A stretch of 64,000 nt of DNA from Blautia luti (GCF_013304735.1 NZ_JAAITI010000009.1:1-64000); one strand, 5' to 3'. Positions 45,713 through 55,741 are shown, counted from the first letter of the stretch. Notes: generated by a model from the letters alone, not told the origin. Made by a program: numbers and translations.

Positions 45713-48166
45713 TTACTCGGTAATATTTTCTATATAAGTAAGAAATACATTTCCCGCACTTTCAAACAGTGCTGTACTGTCATTCAGTCCATATGGCGCT
45801 GTCTGTCCTGTAGACGGATCATAAAGATACGTATTGTATTCATCATACCCTACAATCACCACACTGGAATTTTCTCCTGTTTTGGCAATTACAGGTCTCT
45901 GGGCACTTACCTCATAAAGAACACTGTCAAGACTGCAGCCAGTCAGGTCAATCACGGTTCCGGCATCTCCCAGGCCATCCTGAAGCTCTTTCTTTTTCCA
46001 GTTGGCTGTACGTATGATTTCCGGTACATCCTCTATATTCAGCTGCATCTTTGTCTTCTTATTTCCACGTTCCCATACGTACTGCTGGGCACGGTTAAGA
46101 ACAACTCCTGTCTGGTCATCTGCACGTTTTACAGCAGCCGCAGGATCTGTATAGATCCGGTCAAGCGTACCATATGCATAGACATAGTAGAGTTCTCCCT
46201 GTGGAACTGTAGTGTCCAGTGTTACCGGTGAATCCTCTGTACTTTCAATTTTTGAATAAACAAGCAGCGGATTATCGGTTTCCGGTTTCTGATTCATGGT
46301 CAAACGAATCATGGTTCCGGCACGGTTTGTAGTAATCAGAGCTACATCCACCTGACTTCCGGATGCTTTTTTGTTATTCATGATATTATCTTTTTTCTGA
46401 ACAGCATAGGCATTTCCGGATTTGGCAGAAAGCTCAAACTCCATCATGGTACTGCCGACAGTTACATTTGTGATATAAAGTCCGTCCTGATGGTATTCTT
46501 TCTTTACCTTGCCTTTAAAACTTTCAATGCGGAAAGTACTGAGACCTTCTGTCTCATGTCCGTTGGCATCGGTAAGGATGTCCGCATCCGAAAGAATTCC
46601 ATATACAAGATCTTCATTCATAAATCCCAGAACCCGCAGTTTCTGCCCATTCTCCGGGGAAAGATCTCTTGTTTTCAGTGAATCAAATTCAATCTCCCTG
46701 ATTTTCCCCTGGTCATCTCCGGAGGTAATCAGCCATGCGGCATGTGCCTTGGTATCGGAAACCACAAAATGATTCTGTTTGATACCTTCTTCCAGAACCT
46801 CTGAAGTTCCCGTCTCAATATCTACCTGATAAAGTTTCTGGGCAAAAAGCAGAAACAGCTGATTATTTTTGTTTACATAAGTAAGCGTACCAAGATCTTC
46901 TTTCAGAAACTCGTAAGATTCCGTGCTTGGTATGAAAACTTTTTCTTCTACCACATTCCGGTCGCTGTTGTAATGATAGACACAGACACCGCTGTATCCT
47001 TCATGAACACCGCGGTTCATATAACCATATAATACAAAATCCACATCTCCATTATCAGCCACACGAATGATCTTGATATCGTGCTCGTTTCGCACATATC
47101 GCGAATCATTCTCTTCATCCTTGCGGAAACTGAAGATTCTTGTAATCTTACCACTTGACGGTGCATAAGACCAGAGATCTCCATCCTGTTCAAAAACAGC
47201 AATTTTTCCATCGCCGTTTACTGCATAGGTGACATTTTTGTCCCGGATTCCAAGAAGAAGGCCTGCATCCGAAACAACTGTCTGAGATGGATCAAAAACT
47301 TTTGTTGCAGACCGTTTGAAATCAAGAAGCATGATTCTTGTTTCTGTGTAACGCATACGGTAAAATTCCGTAACATCATAAATTTCGGTTTTATCCTCAT
47401 CATTCTGTGCGGAAATCTGATAATTCAGTGTAATACTTGCGGTCGTCTCATTGATATCATCAATCAGCGGAACGCCTTCCATATAAAGTTTTGGGGAAAG
47501 TGAACCCCAGCTGATGTTGGACAGTCCTGAGTTAATCGTAATATTATTAAAATTCGTTCCACTGGATGTATCTTCCGCTTCCAGGTAACCGGCCAGGGTA
47601 TCTGCCTGTTCCTTATCAAGACATTTAACAGAAAAATCTTTTACAAACTGAAGATACTCCTCTGTGTTCAACTGCGTTCTGGAAACCACCCTGGTATAGT
47701 AATAAACTTCTCCCTCATTGGTATCCAGTGTAATCTGCATGGAATATTCCTGGTTCATGCGAAGATCGCTTCCTATTTCGATCTCCGTACTCAGATATCC
47801 ATTTTCTTCTTTTGTAAGATTCTTGATCTTACGGTTCTCCATAACCTTGCTTCCATCTGAAGTCCGTACTTCATAAGCAAGTCCTGTTACTGTATCTGAA
47901 TATGGATTGATTTCAAAAGTCACCTTTTTGGTTGTATCCAACGGTGTAATACTGCCACGCATAAAATCTGTCTGCATCTGCTGCTTATAGCCATACATTT
48001 TATTCGCCTGCGTGCTTCCAATTTTTACCATTACTTCCGGAAGCGTGGCATCATTCATATCAGAACGGTTATCCGTAGACTGACTGTTCATCAGAAGTGA
48101 CGTACCTGCCACAACTGCCACAAAAATCACCAGCAGTATTGCTCCCTTGCGTAGGATTTTTTTCAT
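45713..48166 (-). CDS. Large membrane-anchored extracytoplasmic protein
   Basis: 817 residues, family not recognised. One N-terminal membrane helix (about 8-27) anchors a long extracytoplasmic part: a beta-rich domain (about 40-200), a central region of short repeated strands like a propeller (about 300-560) and a C-terminal segment resembling a C39-like papain fold (TGCSLDSVLYEVSAQRPVIAKTGENSSVVIVGYDEYNTYLYDPSTG). The position of the catalytic His is Ser (NSSVVIVGYD), so that domain is probably inactive. Start at 48166 has aaggga upstream and follows the methyltransferase stop by 1 bp; a longer in-frame start overlapping that gene is less likely. Confidence 0.75.
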   Translation of the reverse strand: MKKILRKGAILLVIFVAVVAGTSLLMNSQSTDNRSDMNDATLPEVMVKIGSTQANKMYGYKQQMQTDFMRGSITPLDTTKKVTFEINPYSDTVTGLAYEVRTSDGSKVMENRKIKNLTKEENGYLSTEIEIGSDLRMNQEYSMQITLDTNEGEVYYYTRVVSRTQLNTEEYLQFVKDFSVKCLDKEQADTLAGYLEAEDTSSGTNFNNITINSGLSNISWGSLSPKLYMEGVPLIDDINETTASITLNYQISAQNDEDKTEIYDVTEFYRMRYTETRIMLLDFKRSATKVFDPSQTVVSDAGLLLGIRDKNVTYAVNGDGKIAVFEQDGDLWSYAPSSGKITRIFSFRKDEENDSRYVRNEHDIKIIRVADNGDVDFVLYGYMNRGVHEGYSGVCVYHYNSDRNVVEEKVFIPSTESYEFLKEDLGTLTYVNKNNQLFLLFAQKLYQVDIETGTSEVLEEGIKQNHFVVSDTKAHAAWLITSGDDQGKIREIEFDSLKTRDLSPENGQKLRVLGFMNEDLVYGILSDADILTDANGHETEGLSTFRIESFKGKVKKEYHQDGLYITNVTVGSTMMEFELSAKSGNAYAVQKKDNIMNNKKASGSQVDVALITTNRAGTMIRLTMNQKPETDNPLLVYSKIESTEDSPVTLDTTVPQGELYYVYAYGTLDRIYTDPAAAVKRADDQTGVVLNRAQQYVWERGNKKTKMQLNIEDVPEIIRTANWKKKELQDGLGDAGTVIDLTGCSLDSVLYEVSAQRPVIAKTGENSSVVIVGYDEYNTYLYDPSTGQTAPYGLNDSTALFESAGNVFLTYIENITE

Positions 48167-48167
48167 G

Positions 48168-49340
48168 TCACTCTCCCTTCTGTGAGGCTGACTCATCCGG
48201 ATAGAGGAGCCTGTCCAGTGTAGGATTCACGTGAAGAGCTTTCATGGAGTCCGCAAAACTGTCCCTGCTCTTTTTCTTTCCGGTTTTTACTGCACGGATC
48301 AGAATGTTCTTCGGTGTGTGTTCCATATCAATAAATTCAAGCAGCTGCGTATCATATCCCTTACTTTCCAGCAATTCGGCACGCAGACCGTCTGTAATCA
48401 GTGCCGCCATACGCTCTTTCAGAATCCCATATCGCATAATCGGCTGTAAAGTTTCATTTCTGATCTGACGGTTCAGTTCATGCTGGCAGCACGGAACCGA
48501 GAGAATTACCTGTGCCCCCCATTCCACCGCCTTCGCAAGGGCAAAATCTGTAGCTGTGTCGCAGGCATGAAGCGTCACCACCATATCTACAGAAGAAACG
48601 CCCTCATATCCGGCGATATCTCCCTGATAAAAATGCAGCTTGTCGTAACCGTAAGATCTGGCAAGTTCACTGCAGTGACGGATCACATCTTCTTTCAGAT
48701 CCAGACCTATGACATTTACATCGAATCCCTCCAGCTCCCGCAGATAGTAGTACATCGCAAATGTCAGATAGGACTTTCCGCATCCAAAATCCAGAATCGT
48801 AATCTCTCTGTCTTTTGGAAGTTTCGGAAGAATATCCCGGATAAACTCCAGAAAACGGTTAATCTGTCTAAACTTATCATATCGGGAAGCAACAATTTTC
48901 CCGTCTTTTGTCATCACACCCAGGTCTACCAGAAACGGGGCTGCCGTTCCCTCCTTGAGAATATACTGTTTTACCCGGTTGTGGGGCGCAATCTTTACCT
49001 TCTCATTCTGTGTGGTTTCATGATGTTTGGTTTTGATGGTTGCCTTTCCTTTTTTGCTGATAAGAATGCTTCCATCCTGACTGCGTCCGGTTGCCTGAAG
49101 CTGTCGGAATTCCTCCATGGCATGTTCCAGATAATCAATCATCTCTTCTCTTGAATAATTCTTATGATAAACCTTCGGCCCCTCAGTCATGGACGCCTGG
49201 TAAAAAATCTTTCCTTTCAGCTCCACAGGACGAAGCTTCACCTTGGAAGGTCCCTCGCCGGTCCTGCGGCCGCTGACAACAGCCTGAATCAGCTGTTCAT
49301 TAATCTGTTCTTCTAAAAATTCCCTTATTGTTTTCATCAT
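48168..49340 (-). CDS. SAM-dependent methyltransferase
   Basis: About 390 residues. Rossmann-fold methyltransferase with the SAM motif ITILDFGCGKSYLTFAMYYYL, the acidic VIGLDLKE and VTLHACDTATDFAL followed by SVPCCQHELN, the pattern of the Methyltransf_32/GSTCD-like group that acts on RNA or unknown substrates. The N-terminal 150 residues are an extra domain. Two adjacent ATGs (49340, 49337) follow ggaag; a longer reading frame runs into the upstream gene but its sequence looks non-conserved. Directly upstream of the membrane protein gene. Confidence 0.82.
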   Translation of the reverse strand: MMKTIREFLEEQINEQLIQAVVSGRRTGEGPSKVKLRPVELKGKIFYQASMTEGPKVYHKNYSREEMIDYLEHAMEEFRQLQATGRSQDGSILISKKGKATIKTKHHETTQNEKVKIAPHNRVKQYILKEGTAAPFLVDLGVMTKDGKIVASRYDKFRQINRFLEFIRDILPKLPKDREITILDFGCGKSYLTFAMYYYLRELEGFDVNVIGLDLKEDVIRHCSELARSYGYDKLHFYQGDIAGYEGVSSVDMVVTLHACDTATDFALAKAVEWGAQVILSVPCCQHELNRQIRNETLQPIMRYGILKERMAALITDGLRAELLESKGYDTQLLEFIDMEHTPKNILIRAVKTGKKKSRDSFADSMKALHVNPTLDRLLYPDESASQKGE

Positions 49341-49435
49341 ACTTCCATTATATTCATTTTTTGTTTTATTGTATATGGACAGATGTTGGACGAACCTGTC
49401 ATTGATTCTGTCCTCATCCAGGGGTAAGCGTATTT

Positions 49436-49810
49436 TCAACGTGGAAAATACGACCTGCATCTCCGTCTTCTGCATCTTCTTCTGGAAATCTCCTGATATA
49501 CCAGTACTTCAATCAGATCATCCAGAAAACCTCCCGGCATTTCCTGTGCACTGGTATCTGCTGCCATTTCCTCTTTTATCTGGCTGCATATATGATAAAG
49601 CATGAAACGATCCGGATATTCATCATAAAGACGGCTGCCTTCATAATCCAGAAGCTGACACTGTGCTTCCGCCTTCTCCTGAATCTTTCTGGCTGTATCC
49701 GGATAGTAGGATCTCATCAGATCAAATTCTCTCTCCTGCTCCCGCTCTTCATTATAAAAAACAGGATTCCCCTGTGCAGCATAAAACGGATAAAAATCTC
49801 GATAAAGCAT
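49436..49810 (-). CDS. Conserved hypothetical small protein
   Basis: 124 residues, not recognised. Begins MLYRDFYPFYAAQGNP; the middle is helical and acidic (REFDLMRSYYPDTARKIQEKAEAQCQLLDYEGSRLYDEYPDRFMLYHICSQI); the C-terminus has a strongly basic RRRCRRRRCRSYF tail. aggactgtt before the ATG. Codon pattern and ribosome site suggest a real gene. It reads toward the methyltransferase gene 95 bp downstream. Confidence 0.7.
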   Translation of the reverse strand: MLYRDFYPFYAAQGNPVFYNEEREQEREFDLMRSYYPDTARKIQEKAEAQCQLLDYEGSRLYDEYPDRFMLYHICSQIKEEMAADTSAQEMPGGFLDDLIEVLVYQEISRRRCRRRRCRSYFPR

Positions 49811-49902
49811 AACAGTCCTTATGTCCTCTCTCTGCTATCTCTTCCAGTATATGCAGCAGAAATACGACGGTTCCCGTTCTGCCTGTAAAGCGGATATCCC
49901 TA

Positions 49903-50604
49903 TTATGCCATCTGTTTCAGCATTCCCTGTGTCAGGCGGACACTATGCTCAATGGCAAGTTTCTCAAATGCAGGATAATCCATATTTGCACTGTTGTCTG
50001 CCTTATCGGAAATTGCACGGATAATCAGAAACGGTACCCCGTTAAGGGCTGCTGCCTGTCCAATTGCCGCACCCTCCATCTCAACTGCATATGCACCAAA
50101 TTCTTTTACAATGGCATCCTTCACGCCCTGATCACATACAAACTGGTCTCCGGAAGCAATTCTTCCCTCAAAAACCTGAATTTCCGGATTTACTTCCTCA
50201 CATACATTGTGAGCAATTTTACGCAGGCACTCATCTGCCTGGAAGGAAAATTCCTTCATCTGCGGAATCTGTCCCTTCGGATATCCAAATCCTGTTGCAT
50301 CCATATCATGATGAAGAACATCTGTGGAAAGTACGATATCTCCGATGTTGATATCATTATTCAGACTGCCTGCAATACCGGTATTGATTACAGCCTCTAC
50401 CTGAAAAAGATCCACCAGAATCTGGGTACACATTCCCGCGTTTACCTTACCGATTCCGGACTGTACTACTACTACTTTCTTTCCTTCCAGAATTCCTTCA
50501 TAGAAATCCATGCCAGCTCTTGTTGTAATGGAAACATTCTCCATAACTTCTTTCAGTCTTGCAACTTCCTGCTCCATTGCACCTATAATTCCAACACATT
50601 TCAT
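49903..50604 (-). CDS. mtnN: 5'-methylthioadenosine/S-adenosylhomocysteine nucleosidase
   Basis: 233 residues. Cleaves MTA and SAH to adenine and the thioribose, clearing SAM by-products. MKCVGIIGAMEQEV, VVVQSGIGKVNAG, NTGIAGSLNNDINIGDIV, VEMEGAAIGQAA and IRAISDKAD (catalytic Asp) follow the family. Single gene. Confidence 0.96.
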   Translation of the reverse strand: MKCVGIIGAMEQEVARLKEVMENVSITTRAGMDFYEGILEGKKVVVVQSGIGKVNAGMCTQILVDLFQVEAVINTGIAGSLNNDINIGDIVLSTDVLHHDMDATGFGYPKGQIPQMKEFSFQADECLRKIAHNVCEEVNPEIQVFEGRIASGDQFVCDQGVKDAIVKEFGAYAVEMEGAAIGQAAALNGVPFLIIRAISDKADNSANMDYPAFEKLAIEHSVRLTQGMLKQMA

Positions 50605-50809
50605 GATCTGTAAATCCTCTCTTTCAATATAGTATCCCTCTGAGTTTCTGTTTTTTTCTGCCCAGAAGTGCTTTTTCTTTTTCTACAACGTTCATTATAA
50701 CAAATTTTATTTTTTATGGAAACTTTTTTTGAGAGATGATATAATCGGAAGATACAGAAAGTCACTGCTCACTTTGTGAACAGCAAATAAATATAAGGAG
50801 GTACCATTC

Positions 50810-51058
50810 ATGGTTTATAAGACAAAAGGTGTCTGTGCTCAGGGAATTGAGTTCGAGATCGACGATAATAAGAAAGTTCACAACATCAAATTCACAGGTG
50901 GATGTTCCGGAAATACTCAGGGCGTTGCCCATCTTGCAGAAGGAATGGATGCAGATGAAGTAATCAGCCGTCTGGAAGGAATACGCTGTGGATTCAAGCC
51001 TACTTCATGTCCGGATCAGCTGGCAAAAGCTATCCGTCAGGCACTGAACGAAGGCTGA
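50810..51058 (+). CDS. TSCPD domain protein (TIGR03905 type)
   Basis: 82 residues. Small protein of the TSCPD group, related to a C-terminal part of vitamin-B12-dependent ribonucleotide reductases. The sequence has GVCAQGIEFEIDD, KFTGGCSGNTQGVAHLAEGM and the hallmark TSCPDQLAKAI. Function unknown; the three cysteines suggest metal or redox use. aaggaggt ribosome site and a T-run terminator close behind. Confidence 0.9.
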   Translation: MVYKTKGVCAQGIEFEIDDNKKVHNIKFTGGCSGNTQGVAHLAEGMDADEVISRLEGIRCGFKPTSCPDQLAKAIRQALNEG

Positions 51059-51085
51059 TCTGCCAATCAGAGATTCTGTTAAATC

Positions 51086-51123
51086 ATCACCCTGCGAAGA
51101 TTTTCCGCAGGGTGATTTTTTTC
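51086..51123 (+). terminator. Terminator of the TSCPD gene
   Basis: atcaccctgcg (51086-51096) pairs perfectly with cgcagggtgat (51106-51116), then eight T. Confidence 0.92.
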
Positions 51124-51125
51124 TG

Positions 51126-52742
51126 TCAGATATCCGTTCTGTCCCATTTATCACACAGTGACTGAATATCTCTTGCAAAACGATCCAGATCTTTGTTCGG
51201 GCAGCCTTCATTCTTCCGGATTATGGTCATCAGGCGGCGTCCCATAGCCAGAAGTTTCTCGTATGCACGTGCAGCTTTGGTTGTCTTCGGTGAAGCGGTT
51301 GCCTTTACAATACGGACTCCCACAGCTTCATGGATACATTTATTCTCCAGAAGGTCATATTCGGTTCCGCTGAACGGCGCTGTGGCATCATATCCCAGTT
51401 CTTCTCTCAGTCTCTGTGCAAAAACCTCTGTTACCGTATCGTCTCCATGTGTGACAAACACATGCTTCGGTTTCGTCTCAAATGCCTTCGCCCAGTCCAG
51501 AAGCCCGTTTACATCTGCATGGCCGCTGATTCCGGGCATCCTACAGATTTCCGCTGCTACCTGCACAGTCTCACCAAACAGTTTCATCTCTGTGGCACCT
51601 TCCAGCAAAGCCCGGCCAGGTGTTCCAATTGCCTGGTATCCTACAAAAAGTACTGTATTTCTCGGGTCCCACAGATTGTGTTTCAGATGATGCTTGATAC
51701 GTCCTGCATCGCACATACCGCTGGCGGAAATAATCACCTTGCAGTTTTCGTCAAAATTGATGGCTCTGGAATCATCTGTAGTAACTGACGTCTTCAGACC
51801 CTGGAAAGACAGTGGATTAATCCCCTTCTTTAAAAGATCCATCGCTTCTTCATCATAGCAGGTGTAGGCATTCTCACTGAAAATCGTAGTTGCCTCATTG
51901 GCAAGAGGACTGTCTACATATACGGTAAATCCATCGTGTCCATGGACCAGACCCATCTCCTTGATCTGACGAATAAAATACAACATCTCCTGGGTACGGC
52001 CTACTGCAAAGGACGGAATTACCAGATTACCTCCTCTGTCAAAGGTTCTCTGGATAATCTCAGCCAGCATAGCCGGATAGTCCGGCCTCTCTCCGTGACT
52101 TCTGTCTCCATAGGTAGATTCCATAACAACATAATCTGCCTCTTTAATATATACCGGATCCTTAATCAGCGGCTGATTAAGATTACCGATATCACCGGAA
52201 AATACGATTTTTTCCTTTTTATCATCCTCGGTGAGCCAGATCTCAATGCTGCTGGAACCAAGAAGATGTCCTGCATCTACAAAACGTACCTCTATTCCTT
52301 CTGCAGGTTTAATAATCTTATCGTACGGACATCTGACAAAATTCCGAAGCACTCCCATGGCATCTTCCATAGTATAAGCAGGTACAAATTCCGGCTTGCC
52401 TTCTCTGCGGCCCTTACGGTTTCTCCATTCTGCCTCAAACATCTGGATGTGTGCACTGTCACGAAGCATAATATCACAGAGATTGCAGGTCGCCTCTGTT
52501 GCATAGATCGGTCCCTGATAACCCTTGGCATACAAAGCGGGAAGATTTCCTGAATGATCCATATGTGCATGCGTCAGAAGCACAAAATCCAGATCACCTG
52601 GAGCTACTGGCAATTCCTTATTTTCGTAGTAGTCCGGTCCCTGTTCCATTCCATAATCTACCAGGAACTTCCGGCCCGCCGCTTCCAGATAATAACAGCT
52701 TCCGGTCACCTCATGCGTTGCGCCGATAAATGTTATCTTCAT
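51126..52742 (-). CDS. Metallo-beta-lactamase/beta-CASP nuclease
   Basis: 538 residues. RNA-processing exonuclease of the Ysh1/CPSF73 group: metal site LLTHAHMDHSGNLPAL, the substrate-ring SGDIGNLNQP, the beta-CASP insert (GRTQEMLYFIRQ) and VDSPLA, ASGMCDAGRIKHHLKHNLW and GISGHADVNGLLDW near the end. It is not RNase J (lacks its N-terminal pattern) but a related ribonuclease. The start at 52742 has aaggggg upstream and begins MKITFIGATHEVTGSC. A C-terminal extension of about 80 residues is helical and of unknown role. Confidence 0.9.
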   Translation of the reverse strand: MKITFIGATHEVTGSCYYLEAAGRKFLVDYGMEQGPDYYENKELPVAPGDLDFVLLTHAHMDHSGNLPALYAKGYQGPIYATEATCNLCDIMLRDSAHIQMFEAEWRNRKGRREGKPEFVPAYTMEDAMGVLRNFVRCPYDKIIKPAEGIEVRFVDAGHLLGSSSIEIWLTEDDKKEKIVFSGDIGNLNQPLIKDPVYIKEADYVVMESTYGDRSHGERPDYPAMLAEIIQRTFDRGGNLVIPSFAVGRTQEMLYFIRQIKEMGLVHGHDGFTVYVDSPLANEATTIFSENAYTCYDEEAMDLLKKGINPLSFQGLKTSVTTDDSRAINFDENCKVIISASGMCDAGRIKHHLKHNLWDPRNTVLFVGYQAIGTPGRALLEGATEMKLFGETVQVAAEICRMPGISGHADVNGLLDWAKAFETKPKHVFVTHGDDTVTEVFAQRLREELGYDATAPFSGTEYDLLENKCIHEAVGVRIVKATASPKTTKAARAYEKLLAMGRRLMTIIRKNEGCPNKDLDRFARDIQSLCDKWDRTDI

Positions 52743-53125
52743 GCATAAGCCCCCTTTTCCGTCCGGTGTTTTAAAAATTTCTGTATCACAGAAAGCGCTG
52801 AATCTGGCAATCATACAGAGAATTTCCTGAAACACCGCAATTTATAAAATAACGTGTTCAAACAGAATTAACGGACATTCTGTTTAGAAACGGCTTGTTA
52901 TTGTATTTATTATACACGAAATGTTTTATTTTTGACAGTCTTTTTGTGGAATATATCGAATTTTTAGAATTGATTTTTGGAGAATTGTTTTTATTTTTCA
53001 GAATATTTCAGAATTTTTGAATTCTCCCCGGCGAAGGTAATGTAAGTTTACTGGATTTTTGTTTTTTTTAAAAGGGGGTGAACATCACCGGGGATTGAAT
53101 TTTGGATTTTTTTATTTGATGATTG
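52743..53125. other. Long gene-free gap upstream of the beta-CASP gene
   Basis: 383 bp, no gene. It has a TATAAT on the minus strand (52914-52909), without a good -35, a set of agaatt/ttcag direct repeats at about 52968-53020, and an inverted repeat ccccgg/ccggggat-like (about 53026-53092) with ggtga-aca-tcacc inside it. The last part may terminate the gene at 53126-53596. Confidence 0.35.
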
Positions 53126-53596
53126 TTATTTTACCAGAACGCCTTTGGTTAAGGTTGAGACAGATTCTTTACTTCCGTCTTTTGCTGCATGATAGCCACG
53201 TACACGGTAGTAGTAGCCGCTTGGTACAAGTACTGTTAAGTTTTTATCAAGATTGGTAGCATTAGAGGCTGTAAATTCCCAACTCTTATATGTAGAATAT
53301 GTTCCCTTCACTTTTCGCTCCAGTGTTAAAGTCAAATAAACTGTACTGCAGACATGATGGCACTGTGTAATTCCTGAGATGGCAACTTTATTGCTGGCCA
53401 ATTTATTGATAGCTGTAGTTCCAAAGTTCAGATTATTTCCACGTAACATGCTATACGTTGTATCTTCAGCAAAATCTTCATCTGTTTCCAGATCACTATC
53501 GGCTATTTCTCCGGCTGAAGCAGTAACTACACCTATACTACCAAGACATAATACTAAAAATAAGATTCCGAGCACTCTTTTCATTTTTCCTATCAT
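53126..53596 (-). CDS. Small secreted protein (DUF6147-like)
   Basis: 156 residues. Signal peptide (about 1-28, cut near TASAGE), then an acidic segment, and a beta-rich domain with two Cys (QCHHVCSTVYLTLTLER) and SGYYYRVRGYHAAKDGS, the feature I associate with DUF6147. Function unknown. The start at 53596 (MIGKMKRV) has aaggga upstream; a later Met is possible. Follows the DUF4367 gene by 67 bp on the same strand. Confidence 0.75.
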   Translation of the reverse strand: MIGKMKRVLGILFLVLCLGSIGVVTASAGEIADSDLETDEDFAEDTTYSMLRGNNLNFGTTAINKLASNKVAISGITQCHHVCSTVYLTLTLERKVKGTYSTYKSWEFTASNATNLDKNLTVLVPSGYYYRVRGYHAAKDGSKESVSTLTKGVLVK

Positions 53597-53663
53597 ACTT
53601 GCTCCCTTCACTCCTGTAACTTCCATTACATAAACTTATACGATATTAAAATAAAATGCTCTC

Positions 53664-54515
53664 TTAAAAATGTATATTTTCTATTAATTTTATAAATTCT
53701 TTTTCTTCCATATTTCCGCTGATTTGATAAAATGCTCTATCTGTTTTCCAATATGCAACATAATTTTCTTTCTTATCCTGCTTATCTTTTACTTTTCGTA
53801 TTTCAATTTCAAATTTTTCATCTTTTATTTTTAATGATTCTATTATCTGCCCATCAAGAACATAATCCGTTGTCTTACTGTTATTTCTATAATCACTGAT
53901 ATAAACCGTTATAACAGATTTTCCATAACAGTATTCCATTAATGCAATACCTGTATTGGAATGGATTAAATAATCTTTATACTTAAAATTTTCGGGACGA
54001 TACATAAATTTAGGAATTTTATCAAATCCCATTTGATTTTTTATATCATCAATCGCACCTTGCTCATCTCTCTCAACTTCATCACTGGTCGCATCATTAT
54101 CTATACTAATGCTCGTATCATTTCCCGTCCATATCTTCACAGAATCAATAAAATAACTCCGATTCGCCTGGCTGGTCATTCCTGCGGCGAATACGCCTGC
54201 TGCACATACAAGCACCACAGCCGCCACACGGGCCAGTTTATGATGCCTTTTTTCAGGAAGATAGACAATTTTTTCCTTTGTATCTGCTTTATGGTCATCA
54301 GCCTCTTTGCTGCCATTTTCTTCATCTTCTTCATAAACCCCATCTGCTTTCAGCCTCGCTACAAGTTTCTGATAAGCAGCTTTTGCCTCTTCTTCTGTTT
54401 CCCCGTCATCTGGAAGGACTCCATCCGGAAACAGCACTTTTTCCATTTCGTCGATTTCTCGTTCGTATTCTTCTGCCAACCATTTTTTCAGTTCATCATC
54501 CCTGAAATCTACCAT
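53664..54515 (-). CDS. DUF4367-like membrane protein (possible anti-sigma factor)
   Basis: 283 residues. An acidic N-terminal cytoplasmic part (about 1-90), one membrane helix (about 100-118: VAAVVLVCAAGVFAAGM) and an extracytoplasmic C-terminal domain with YRPENFKYKDYLIHSNTGIALMEYCYGK...VTVYIS, which matches DUF4367. Family members sit with ECF-type sigma factors and act as membrane anti-sigma or sensor proteins. A sigma factor gene lies 1.2 kb away on the same strand, with murG between them. Start at 54515 has aggag 7 nt upstream. Confidence 0.75.
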   Translation of the reverse strand: MVDFRDDELKKWLAEEYEREIDEMEKVLFPDGVLPDDGETEEEAKAAYQKLVARLKADGVYEEDEENGSKEADDHKADTKEKIVYLPEKRHHKLARVAAVVLVCAAGVFAAGMTSQANRSYFIDSVKIWTGNDTSISIDNDATSDEVERDEQGAIDDIKNQMGFDKIPKFMYRPENFKYKDYLIHSNTGIALMEYCYGKSVITVYISDYRNNSKTTDYVLDGQIIESLKIKDEKFEIEIRKVKDKQDKKENYVAYWKTDRAFYQISGNMEEKEFIKLIENIHF

Positions 54516-54609
54516 TATTTTTCTCCTGCAATCGTATCTTTCCTTGACAATTCCTCCGTTAGAGTTCATATTTAATGATAGTATATATGACTATTCAGGA
54601 GGAATCCAA

Positions 54610-55677
54610 ATGAAACACATCGTACTTACCGGCGGTGGTACTGCCGGCCATGTAACTCCAAATATTGCCCTGATTCCAAGGCTCAAGGAGCTTGGTTATC
54701 AAATTTCCTATATCGGTTCCTATAATGGAATCGAAAAAAAACTGATCGAAGAACTGGGAATTCCCTACTATGGAATCTCATCCGGAAAGCTGAGACGTTA
54801 CTTCGATCTCAAAAACTTTTCTGACCCGTTTCGTGTCCTGAAGGGCTTCAGCCAGGCCAGAAAAATTCTCAAAGAGCTGAAACCGGACGTTGTTTTCTCC
54901 AAAGGTGGATTCGTTACCGTTCCAGTTGTAATTGCTGCAAAACGCTTAAAAATTCCGGCTCTTATCCATGAATCCGATATGACCCCGGGTCTTGCCAATA
55001 AACTCTGTCTCTCTTCAGCATCTAAAATCTGCTGTAATTTTCCTGAGACAGTTGCAAATCTTCCTGCCGAAAAAGCAGTTCTTACAGGAACTCCAATCCG
55101 CCAGGAACTTCTTTCCGGAAGTGCCGAAGCCGGACGCAAATTCTGTGGTTTCACAGCGGACAAACCGGTACTTATGGTCATCGGTGGCAGCCTTGGTGCA
55201 GCCTCCGTCAATGATAATGTACGCAAAATTCTCCCTGAACTTCTGAAAGAATTCCAGGTTGTCCATCTTTGCGGAAAAGGTAAAACAGATGAAAGCCTTA
55301 ACGGTACTGCCGGATATGTTCAGTATGAATATATTCAGGATGAGCTTCCAGATCTGTTCGCCATGGCTGATATCGTAATTTCACGTGCAGGTGCCAACGC
55401 AATCTGCGAAATCCGCGAGCTTCATAAGCCTAATCTTCTGATTCCACTCTCAGCAAAAGCCAGCCGTGGTGATCAGATTCTCAATGCCCGTTCTTTCGAA
55501 CGTCAGGGCTTCAGCATGGTACTGGAGGAAGAAGAAATCACAGAAGCCAAACTTCTGGATACAATCCGCCAGCTTTATACTGACCGCCAGAAATATACAG
55601 ATGCCATGGCAGGAAACGGCCGTGTGGATTCTATCAGCAAGATTACCGATCTTATTGAAGAGTGTGCCCGTTCCTGA
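54610..55677 (+). CDS. murG: MurG glycosyltransferase
   Basis: 355 residues. Transfers GlcNAc onto undecaprenyl-PP-MurNAc-pentapeptide to make lipid II at the inner face of the membrane. GGGTAGHVTPNIAL, VFSKGGFVTVPVV, IGGSLGA and ISRAGANAICEI...SRGDQILNA follow the family. The start at 54610 (MKHIVLTGGG) has aggagg 7 nt upstream; the frame is open further upstream without signals. Stands alone, far from murC in this window. Confidence 0.95.
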   Translation: MKHIVLTGGGTAGHVTPNIALIPRLKELGYQISYIGSYNGIEKKLIEELGIPYYGISSGKLRRYFDLKNFSDPFRVLKGFSQARKILKELKPDVVFSKGGFVTVPVVIAAKRLKIPALIHESDMTPGLANKLCLSSASKICCNFPETVANLPAEKAVLTGTPIRQELLSGSAEAGRKFCGFTADKPVLMVIGGSLGAASVNDNVRKILPELLKEFQVVHLCGKGKTDESLNGTAGYVQYEYIQDELPDLFAMADIVISRAGANAICEIRELHKPNLLIPLSAKASRGDQILNARSFERQGFSMVLEEEEITEAKLLDTIRQLYTDRQKYTDAMAGNGRVDSISKITDLIEECARS

Positions 55678-55694
55678 CACACCGCTCTCATACA

Positions 55695-55741
55695 GAAAAC
55701 TCTGCCATTTCTTTTTCAGATACGGCAGGGTTTTCTTTTTT
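55695..55741. terminator. Terminator of murG
   Basis: gaaaactctgcc (55695-55706) pairs with ggcagggttttc (55724-55735) with one G-T pair; T-rich tail on the plus strand that abuts the sigma factor stop. Confidence 0.85.
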
